The translations under genes were made by a program, and so were the position numbers. The notes beneath the pieces were generated by a model that worked only from the letters and a program-made list of their open reading frames with translations, had not been told where the DNA came from and searched no databases. This document shows positions 46,590 to 54,640 of a stretch of 64,000 nucleotides of DNA, piece by piece (positions within the stretch are counted from its first letter, which is position 1; every line of letters begins with the position of its first letter). Source of the stretch: Meconema thalassinum (lineage: Eukaryota > Arthropoda > Insecta > Orthoptera > Tettigoniidae); NCBI GenBank assembly GCA_946902985.2, contig OX336388.2, positions 118,769,894 through 118,833,893 on the forward strand, in the 5' to 3' direction.

Positions 46590-46785
46590 CCATGAAGACA
46601 TCAATGAGTCGTCCCACCATCCGCGAATGATACGGTATTAAGGCTAAGAATGGCTCATTCCTAGGAAGCTGCATTGGCAGACTCAGGTCTGGTAACTCCA
46701 GCACTGGTATCTCTATGTGTATGGCATTGCTTCCAGCTCCTGAATTATCCTCAAGATTTTCTGCTAACATCTTCAGACGGTGTGG
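46590..46785 (-). CDS. PPO: Prophenoloxidase, exon 2 (hemocyanin-N domain)
   Basis: This 196-bp minus-strand exon has a 3' splice site ttcacag just before 46785 and a 5' splice site GTAAGC just after 46590. It starts in phase 0, matching the end of exon 1, and ends in phase 1 inside the Gly codon of DVFMG. The 65 encoded residues contain ELPDLSLPMQLPRNEPF and MVGRLIDVFMG, which match the conserved N-terminal hemocyanin domain of arthropod prophenoloxidases at the position right after the region encoded by exon 1. The enzyme is a type-3 copper oxidase activated by proteolysis that hydroxylates monophenols and oxidises diphenols for melanin formation in haemolymph. The copper-binding exons were not found in the window. 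Ser-His in IPYHSRM differs slightly from the more usual KHR. Hemocyanin or hexamerin are less likely because their N-termini differ. Confidence 0.82.
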
Positions 46786-46815
46786 CTGTGAACAACAAGA
46801 TCAGTCTTTGTTGCG

Positions 46816-46818
<3 letters not shown>

Positions 46819-46869
<51 letters not shown>
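46819..46869. repeat. (ATA)n microsatellite
   Basis: About 50 bp of uninterrupted ATA repeats between the prophenoloxidase exon and the start of a LINE relic. It gives a run of Asn codons in one frame, which is not a real polypeptide. Confidence 0.95.
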
Positions 46870-48345
46870 GACTTCCAAGTGACTGGACTTCTGCTTTAAT
46901 CCACCCCCTTCATAAGAAAGGCGATAAAGCAGATGTTAACAACTATCGAGGCATCTCCCTCCTACTGTTAACTTACAAAATCCTCTCAAAAGCTCTTCAA
47001 ACTAGGGCTGAAGAACAGCTAGATAAAGAACTGGGTGATTATTAAGGAGGTTTTAGGAAGGGACGGTCATGTGTGGATCAAATCATGAATCTCAGATCTA
47101 TCCTTTCATATCTGAAACTAAGGAGCAAGAAATGTGTAGTAACCTTCATTGATTTTAAGAAAGCTTGTGACTCCATTGATCGGACTACCCTACTTAAGAT
47201 TCTAAAGGAGTTCGACCGACCTAGACAACAAAACCAGCGTGATCATCCAACAGACTCTCAACAACACCACTTCAAAAGTTAAGTTTAGAGGCGAGATTTC
47301 CAATGCCTTCGAGATAAGGACAGGAGTTCGACAGGGAGATGGTCTCTCACCTCTACTATTCAACTGCGTTCTTGAGAAAGTTATCCGTGAGTGGCGCAAA
47401 ACAATGAGTGATGAAGGAATCCAAAATGGAATCAGACTTGGTCACAAGAATAAGAACCTATCAATTGACTGTCTAGCCTTTGCAGATGAACTTGGGGTTT
47501 TTGCGGATTCGTTGGATACGGCCAGGAAACAGATCAACCAGCTTCAAACACAAGCTGCAAAGGCGGGCCTCCAGATCTCCTTCGAGAAAACAGAATTTAT
47601 TACTAACATCAAAACGGCTCCAAAACATATTGAAGTGAATCATGGAAAAATCAAGCGGGTTGTGAAATTTAAGTATCTTGAGGAATGGATAGACCCTACA
47701 ATGTACGAAAACGAGGCTTTTGCGTCACGCTTGAATAAAATTGAAATGGCTTACCATCTAACTAAGAATGTGTACAACAAAAGATCTATATCCCTAAATG
47801 CAAAACTGAAGCACTACTGCAAGGTCATCCGGCCAGAAGCTTTGTATGCAGCGGAAAGTCTCTCCATGAATAGAAAAGGCATAATGGAAAAACTGGAGAC
47901 CAAGGAAAGGAAGATATTGAGGAAAATCCTGGGTCCAGTCAAAGAACACGGTGAGTTCCAAAGACGCCACAACCACGAGTTGTACACACACGTAGAGAAA
48001 ATAACTGACGTGATGAGGAAAAGGAGGATTTCTTTTTATGGACATATAACCCAAATGAAATCAATACGGCTATCCAACAGAATTTTTGCTTTTCTCCGTG
48101 AGAAAACGACAAAGTGGGCCTGGTTCAGTGAAGTAGAGAAAGATCTGTTGGAGACTGGGATAACAAGTTAAGATATCCAGGAGCGTGGCCCACTTAGGGG
48201 AAAATTTCAGAAACATCGGAGTTTTCAACTTAAGCCGAAGCTAAAAACCGGGAAGGCGTGGACGACAGAGAGAAAGGTGCAACACCGATTGCGAATGAAG
48301 GAGTACTGGGCTAACATTAAAATGCAGAAAAAACAGTTGACATGA
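46870..48345 (+). pseudogene. LINE reverse transcriptase relic
   Basis: The 5' part is missing; coding begins at DWTSALIHPLHKKGDKADVN, followed by NYRGISLLLLTYKILSKAL, a stop (47043-47045), GFRKGRSCVDQI, motif A FIDFKKACDSID, a frameshift near 47215, motif B GVRQGDGLSPLLF, motif C AFADELG, and a C-terminal tail with KFKYLEEWI and RKRRISFYGHITQM. A stop at 48169-48171 interrupts the last 60 codons, which end at 48343-48345. Motif C reads FADE where FADD is catalytic, so activity was lost at that residue too. The copy sits in intron 1 of the prophenoloxidase gene in the antisense orientation. Confidence 0.85.
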
Positions 48346-48513
48346 CGTGGTCCTTAGTTGGCCGTAATGAAGGAAAAAGAAGAAGAATAGTTATTAGAGA
48401 ATATGAAAGGGACGTCAAAAATGTGAACATCGGAAATTCGGGAAGAGAAGTCAATTTGGTTTCAAATATTCCCGAAGGAAATAAGATGTTAGCTTCCATT
48501 TGAGCGGATGTAA

Positions 48514-48707
48514 TATCAAATAATATTATAAAATGGTCCGATTAGCTCAAATTATAATTGAGACTTGTAATGGCCTTCTCAGTATGTGCTAGCCACGCGT
48601 CTTGGTGAGGTGTACCATACCAACTGACGAGCCCAATGGTACACTGGGGCGAAACACTGGCAATTATAATTCGAGCTAACGGGACCATTTTATCATATTA
48701 TTTGATA
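48514..48707. mobile_element. Palindromic MITE, 194 bp
   Basis: About 50 bases at each end are inverted repeats: TATCAAATAATATTATAAAA...GGTCC...AATTATAATTG on the left and the near-perfect complement ending TATTATTTGATA on the right. The 90-bp centre contains GTGTACCATACC and CCAATGGTACAC, a further small inverted pair. No coding capacity. Target duplication not resolved. Confidence 0.75.
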
Positions 48708-48729
48708 AGCGAAGTCAAGGTGAAATATA

Positions 48730-49582
48730 AGGTGCGTTCAAAAAGTAACGAGCCGGAGGCATAATTACAGAAACCAGTACCTGTATGTTAGAAGTATTGG
48801 CCCTGGCTGTTGAGGCACTTGTCCCACTGTGACACGAGGCGGTGAATGTCTGTCTCATAACATTCCCTGGGCTGCGATGTGAACCAGTTCCGCACGTACA
48901 GCTGGACGTCGGCGTCCGAGGTGAATCGTTGGCCCCGCAGAGCCCTTTTCAGGGGACCAAAAATGGCGTAATCACAGAGAGAGAGGTCTGGACTGTATGG
49001 AGGATGGCCGAAAACCTCCCATTTGAATTAAGTGCCACGACTGTGTTGGCCGTATGAGGTCGTGCATTGTCGTGGAGCGACCACGGCGGCTATGGCGTTC
49101 ACTGTCACTCGGCGGTCCTGGGTAATGAGTGCATCAACTAGCTGGACGTTGTCATCGGTAATGCAGGGAGGTGCCCCAGACCGGGCATCATCGGCTAACG
49201 ACACCCGTCCTTCCCTGAAGCGCTTGTGCCACGCCTTGACCCTTGCAAGGGACATGCAGTGTTCGCCGTACACTTGTGACATTCGGCGATGAATGTCCGT
49301 TCCCCCTACTCCTTCCGCTGTCAGAAACCGAACCACACCTCTTTGCTCTTCGGCTGACACCTCCATGTCACTGTTTGCAATGCGACTGGCAGAGTTGTAT
49401 GATTGATGCATGCTGCTGCTCACTTTGTATCTTGACGTGACGTGCACGCGTGCCCTCTAGCGACGGGCTGCGACGTTCCACGCTCTGGTCGGAACCACAC
49501 CTCGTTACACACGCCATGATTAGCCGATGCAGTCACCGGTTTGCGCATCCAGCCTCCGGCTCGTTACTTTTTGAACGCACCT
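48730..49582 (-). mobile_element. Internally deleted mariner element
   Basis: 853 bp bounded by inverted repeats of 32 bp (AGGTGCGTTCAAAAAGTAAC... and its complement) and TA at 48728-48729 and 49583-49584. Full mariners are about 1.3 kb, so roughly 450 bp is missing from the middle. Confidence 0.93.
48788..49447 (-). pseudogene. Mariner transposase remnant, catalytic core deleted
   Basis: On the minus strand the N-terminal helix-turn-helix region is intact (EEQRGVVRFLTAEG, ARVKAWHKRFREGR, RVTVNAIAAVV). It is then joined near 49085 to LHDNARPHTANTVVAL, slips frame near 49030, and continues WEVFGHPPYSPDLS...FGPLKRALRGQRF to a stop at 48788-48790. HDNARPH carries the second and SPD the third acidic residue of the D,D34D triad; the first (usually in GDE) is in the deleted part. 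It could still supply DNA-binding peptide but not catalysis. Confidence 0.88.
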
Positions 49583-49599
49583 TATATTTAGCATGTGGT

Positions 49600-51070
49600 G
49601 ATAATCTACCATCGTTACTAAGACCGGAGATGAAACCAGATACACCGTACAGAGACTACACAATATAGCATCAAGGGTAGACCTCCAGATATCGTCCGAG
49701 AAAACCCAGTACATGGAAAATCAACATCAAAATAGAAATTTAGAAAACGCTAGAGATGCAAAGTGGCACAATTTCACAGATATCCTCCTTAAAATACCTT
49801 GGAGAAATCATACTACCATCGGGGCTAGACAGTAGGGTCAACGTAGAAAGAGCCACCAAACTCCATAAGGTGTACAGACTAACATGGAATTACTACAACC
49901 AAAGAGTCGTATCGCGAAATGCAAAATCATGGCACTACAAAACAGTTGTGTTGGCGTAATCTTTATACGCCTCACTCTAAAACTGCAGAAGTTGAAAATC
50001 GAGAACGGAAAATTCTCCGGAAAATGTGTGATCCCATGAGAGAAAATGGAATGTTAGAGGAGAACTGTGGACCTTACCTGACAGGTTCAATGATGCTGTA
50101 CGCAAGAAACGTCTGAAATTCTATGGCCATATCTATAGAATGGACAGCAGCAGATTAACCAAAAGATTATTTAAACTCAAAGAATAAACTGGCTAGCAGG
50201 AACTATGACGGACTTCCAATAAATACGAGAGTCGAGTCAAAAGTCATGGCAACTTTTTTTTTCTCGCGAACAGGAGACAACATGGAAAATCTACGATATG
50301 GATTTGGAAATATAGGGTATGAACGTATGCATAGTGCCTGAAGATAAATTCTGACGTCAGGAGATGCTCGTAGGTAAGTGACAGAACACAGGCCATTGAT
50401 AAACATTGTTTTATTATGGTATAGACAGCAAATACACAAGACTATGTACAAAGGACAGGTCTCCGCTGGTTACAGACCTTCGAAATAATCACCCAAGGTG
50501 TCTACTGTGCGTTGTCAGCGGTGGGGCAGGCGCTGAATACCATTCGCTGCATGTGTATCGCTAACGTGTAACACCTCTCTCCGAAATGCTGTTACGATGT
50601 CTTCTTTGTTGGCACACCGTCGGGTCGTCCACGTGGTGGCTTCTTGACTTTGGGGATTAGATCATAGTCACATGGGCTCAGATTAGGCGAATAAAGAATC
50701 AATCTCCTGCTTGTTGACTTCCATTGTGTGACACTCTCACTCACACACTGAACTTGGGGGCATGCTCAGACCCACATTGTTGTTTACATACACCATCTGG
50801 TGGCATCCTACGCAAGTACATACCGCACGTTTCCAAATGCATATCGTAGATTTTCCGTGTTGTCTCCTGTTCGCGAGAAAAAATATAGTTACCATGACTT
50901 ATGACTCGACCTCCGTAAATATCACAGACGATATCATAGAAAATGGTGGGACCTTTGGTACAACAGTAGGCAAGCACAAATTCCTGGAGAACCCTAAAAA
51001 GATAACTGGTAAGAATTGGTCCTGGGCTACAGCAGTCCGAGGTCAACTGGATCAGCTAAGTGCCATTTGA
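49600..51070 (+). pseudogene. LINE C-terminal relic interrupted by a mariner
   Basis: Broken frames encode DLQISSEKTQYMEN, ISSLKYLGEIILPSG, ATKLHKVYRLTWNYYN, ENRERKILRKMCDPMRENG and RLTKRLFKLK, parallel to the tail of the LINE at 46870-48345 (FKYLEEWI, ERKILRKILGPVKEHG). It resumes after the mariner at 50918 with ITDDIIENGGTF and ends ITGKNWSWATAVRGQLDQL near 51067. It is a related but distinct and more decayed copy. Confidence 0.7.
50226..50915 (-). mobile_element. Second mariner-like element, truncated
   Basis: 690 bp with imperfect 28-bp inverted ends (CGAGAGTCGAGTCAAAAGTC and complement of ATGACTTATGACTCGACCTC) and flanking TA at 50224-50225 and 50916-50917. Near both ends lies an inverted CTCGCGAACAGGAGACAACA. 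The minus strand encodes degraded SPNLSPCDYDLIPK, KKPPRGRP and NKEDIVTAF, the C-terminal part of a mariner transposase. It is a different family from the one at 48730-49582. Confidence 0.85.
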
Positions 51071-51310
51071 CTTTGTGTGCACCTTTTTTCCAAAAGAGAG
51101 AAATTCTTCTCATATGTCAGTAGCCTTCTTCGGTCCTGTGAGGACGTATTTTAATACCAGGTATATGCCTTCGAGGCGCAGATTTTAGAAAGACAGTTTC
51201 TAATTTGTTTCAAGCGAAGTGCAAGGATACATTGTTTCTCAAGATTTAACTACTCGCGTGATTTATGCCCAACTTGTTATAATTTAAAATATCCTTGTTA
51301 TTTTACTTAA

Positions 51311-51665
51311 TCACGGTGGGTGAGTGGTTATCGCGTCAGTCTACCAACCCCAAGCTTGCAGGTTCGCTCTTGGCCGTGGTAAGTGATTTTTGAAAGGCAG
51401 AAAAAATTACGACACGCATGTCATACGATGTTGGCATGTTAAAGAACACATTTGAAATCAGTAGGCCGTGTTCATAATGGCAAAATTAATGTCGGGATTT
51501 TCCGCCAACACAAAGTTCCTCATTTCTCTACTAGAAAGCGCCATAGTGTCAAGGAGCTTAGATATCTAACCTCCTTGACTTTCATAGGACTTCAAGGAAC
51601 AACAAAATTCGACATGCAAGCTAGGTGGAAAATATCAAAGCTTGCACCCGACACCGATGCCATAC
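51311..51665 (+). repeat. tRNA-derived SINE-3 ending in (TTA)n
   Basis: The head CACGGTGGGTGAGTGGTTATC (A-box region) is followed by GCAGGTTCGCTCTTGGCCGTGG (B-box region), with acceptor-like pairing of CACGG with CCGTG. A body of about 280 bp follows and passes into (TTA)n at 51667-51735. Lack of a clean anticodon arm and the attached body argue against a tRNA gene. Confidence 0.65.
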
Positions 51666-51666
51666 A

Positions 51667-51681
51667 ATATTATTATTATTA

Positions 51682-51735
<54 letters not shown>
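51667..51735. repeat. (TTA)n microsatellite
   Basis: About 70 bp, one interruption near 51681. Probably the tail of the preceding SINE. Confidence 0.9.
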
Positions 51736-51739
51736 CAAA

Positions 51740-52925
51740 ATACTATTCTATTTTTGTGAAAACGAGATAGGTCAGTCACCTAGCTATTTCCCCATTTCTC
51801 TACTACCGCCACCCTATATCCATCAACGTCAACTGTCTAAATCCCAGTGGAAATATTGATTTTAATACGCTCACATATGGCTTTTCGGATCCTCTTTGAG
51901 AGGAAATTCTAGAGAATCATTTTACTGTGAGTTTTTTTTTTAAATAAAATGTAATTAAGGACACCACGTACTCTTACACGATGGAAAAAGTCTATTTTTG
52001 TGGCATCACTTTACTAAGTATTTTCTGGGTTTATGCTAAAGGTACAGCTATGATTCTTGTAACATATAAGAAGCGGTATATTCTGAGCTGTTTTTGACCA
52101 TGTAGTGCTACTTTGCTTTTATAGGATGTGTGAAATGAACACAAATTTGGACAGATACATTTTCAAAAAAATGTTGTATAAGTTGCTTCAGGTACACATT
52201 TCTCAGTTGATTTTTAATCAAATACTCTCAAATTTTGTTCACATACTTGGAATAGATCATGGAAGATGAGTAACTACTTTGTTTCATTATTATTGGGACA
52301 GAATGCAAGACAAAAAATCCGAACTCTTTCTTTTTAAATTTATTCAAAAATATGTATCAATTTTTCTCTCCCCAATCCATGCCTACTATGTTTTGGAAGT
52401 GAAAATAGGTTAACATTCAAGTACTCCATTAGGCAAGTTAATGTAAAAAAAATTGCCCTCTATCTTAAATGGTTTCCTAGTTATTGGTACCTAAATATGA
52501 AAAATGAGTATTGACGGATAACAGCCGGCAAAGTTAAAAGTGTGTTATTCAGAGCATGGGACGCTAATTTTTTTAAACGAATTTATGGTAGTTGTAGACA
52601 TCAAAACCCCAACAAACTATATATATTCGGATTCAGAAAAAAGAATGAAGAATTTTATGGCACCAAAATCAAAAAATCGATTTTTCATCATGCAAGAAAG
52701 AGTACGTGGTGTCCTTTCGTGAAACATTTGAAATCATTTCAGCACGTTGCTAACATTTTTACTGGATTAAGTCGTAAGTATAAATAAATTGTTAGAAAGT
52801 TGGCATCGAGTCTAATAACAATAATTTGCACAGTTCTGTAAAGTGATAATTATTTTTGAAAATAATAATTTGGTACACAGAGAAAAACTTTTTAAACACC
52901 ATGTACTGAACTTTTTTTTTTAATG
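51740..52925. other. Intron 1 stretch with no recognised element
   Basis: AT-rich sequence with several homopolymer A/T runs. The longest open frames (52540-52722 and 52542-52787, plus) have no known motif. It lies in the first intron of the minus-strand prophenoloxidase gene, some 100 bp to 1.3 kb downstream of exon 1. Confidence 0.5.
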
Positions 52926-53016
52926 TGACTTATTTCGCTGTGCCCTTCAAGTGATCGTCAGCTCCGGACTGGAGCTGCCCCCCTTTAGAATAGTTGTAGA
53001 AGATATGAACACTCAC

Positions 53017-53133
53017 CAGTCCCTCTGGAGGCACGATGAATTGCACTTCGTTGTATTTACCTTTGGGAAGGATCAAACTCTCGGAGGGGCGCATCATCAT
53101 GTACAGGATGGCCTTAGGGTCACTGATGGACAT
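53017..53133 (-). CDS. PPO: Prophenoloxidase, exon 1 with start codon
   Basis: The minus-strand ATG is at 53131-53133 and coding runs 39 codons to 53017, where CTG meets the splice donor GTGAGT (53011-53016). The peptide contains AILYMMMRPSESLILPKGKY and VQFIVPPEG, matching the prophenoloxidase N-terminus pattern ILY..(D/E)RP.E....PKG....V.F.VP, which is cytosolic-type without a signal peptide. The open frame running on past the donor to 52930 is intron read-through. Phase 0 at the donor fits exon 2 at 46785. A stretch tttgcttgtgtag upstream could be a splice acceptor of a 5'-UTR intron, leaving only 15 bases of leader before the ATG. A second, out-of-frame ATG lies 8 bases upstream. Identification rests on motif memory, not on a search. 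Confidence 0.78.
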
Positions 53134-53257
53134 GAAGGCATTTTGTTGCTACACAAGCAAACAAACGAACACACATTAGTTTATTGAAGAGTTCATAGAA
53201 GGCTTTGCTGTTAAAATGTAAAAAGTTAAAATATGAAATGATATAATGTTAAAATGT

Positions 53258-53783
53258 TGGTTGGTTGGTTCCTCAGTTTAGGGGCTGCGACAACGCGGTC
53301 ATGTAGCCCCGTGTACTTTGGGTGTGTGCAGAATCTGTCTGATAACCGGTGTTAATTGTGATGACTGTATTAGTGTGTGTATCTGTTTATTAATTCAAGT
53401 AAGGACTGCAACTTTGAATTTTTCAAATAGTTCCTACTTTTGCCGCCAAACGCCACCGTCAACGACTACTAGGCCTAGTTCAGAACTTAGCTACTAGACG
53501 CCACCGCAGTCGGCTCTTGGCAACGAACGTAGAAACCTAAGAGCGTTGTTTGCATTCCTAACCTATACAATTTAGCTTCACACAGGTGTAATTACTGGAA
53601 GGTTCTTTAACATGCCATAAATCTATGACATGGGACCGCCGGCTTTACTTCCCTTCCGGAGGAAGGCATACTGAGGGATGTTTAACGCTCTTAAAAAATC
53701 CGACGACTTCATGCCGGGTTTGAACCCGCGATCTTGGGCATAGAAGCTCAGTATGCTACCAACTACGTCACCGGAGCCGCTAT
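53258..53783 (-). repeat. SINE-1, complete copy
   Basis: 526 bp. The target duplication tgttaaaatgt lies at 53247-53257 and 53784-53794. On minus the head GCGGCTCCGGTGACGTAGTT is followed by the B box GCGGGTTCAAACCC, and the 3' end is AACCAACCAACCA, a (CCAA)n tail instead of poly(A). It is the reference for the copies at 25706-29292. Confidence 0.88.
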
Positions 53784-53789
53784 TGTTAA

Positions 53790-54120
53790 AATGTAAAATG
53801 TTTAAAGTAAAATTTTAAGAAATATAAAATGTAATATAAAAATTATTATTAAAATGTAAATTGTAATATGTAAAATGTAGAATGTAAAATGTTGAAATGT
53901 AAATTGTTTAAAGTAAAATGTTGAATGTTTAATGTTAAAATATAAACTGAAGAAATGAAGAAGCAACACCTTCAACCTGACATGGTCAGAGACAGAAACA
54001 AATGGCGACAATGTATCCATATAGCGGACCCTGCAGCTAGGCGGGACAAACGCTAAGGAGGAGGAAGGAGAAGAACTAAAATGTTAAAATGCAAATTGTT
54101 TAAAGTAAAATGTTCAGGGC
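53790..54120. repeat. AT-rich TAAAATGT simple repeat
   Basis: Irregular repetition of GTAAAATGT and related words on both sides of a LINE tail (53941-54085). The same words occur before the SINE at 53215-53255, so the SINE lies inside this repeat. Confidence 0.7.
53941..54085 (+). pseudogene. LINE ORF2 C-terminal tail fragment
   Basis: Encodes KKQHLQPDMVRDRNKWRQC followed by IHIADPAARRDKR and a stop near 54053, a common C-terminal ending of insect LINE polyproteins, then GGAGGAGGAAGG. Only about 40 codons survive. Confidence 0.6.
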
Positions 54121-54280
54121 TGGATTCACCAACACAGCGTTAACAGGCCGTCAGTAAATGCGTTGTTAATTTTAACATTGGAATTAAGCTCGTTGGCGTT
54201 TCACCAGCAAATTCAAGGATTAGCGTTAGCAAACGAATCGTTACAATATTTGAATACAATTTGGATAAAATGCTCAAATT

Positions 54281-54605
54281 ACCTAAAAAAAAAAGGAAAT
54301 TGAGGTAATTCAGAATAGAGCCATAAGAAATATTTATAACTACCCATTTTTAACACCAACCAAACACCTTTTATTAGATACGAGTAAAATTCAACACGTA
54401 GCCCTAAAAGCAGAAACCAAATCTAGACATGCAGATGACATATCACTTTTCCATATCAATTCTAAACAATATGGCAGTAATAGCATTAAGTATAGTGCCT
54501 TTGTAAAGGTCAATAGACTACCATAAAACATAAAAATTGCACCTAGCCTACCTATCTTTAAAAGGAGGCTAAAACAGTTTATGTGGAATGATTATAAAAA
54601 ATTGT
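54281..54605 (+). pseudogene. CR1/Jockey-type LINE C-terminal fragment
   Basis: The plus strand encodes EIEVIQNRAIRNIYNYPFLT, then LLLDTSKIQHVALKAETKSR, one stop (near 54524) and PIFKRRLKQFMWNDYKKL. The VIQNRAIR and FKRRLK motifs are typical of the tail after the RT thumb in CR1/Jockey LINEs. Its 3' UTR may be 57110-57365, beyond the RTE-like copy. Confidence 0.65.
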
Positions 54606-54640
54606 TTCCATTTTTGAAAGCATTTGGTTTCATCCACTTC

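Noticed and set aside
52930..53016. Continuation of the prophenoloxidase exon 1 frame to a stop at 52930
   Set aside because: A strong splice donor at 53011-53016 precedes it, the residues after it do not fit the family, and exon 2 matches in phase.
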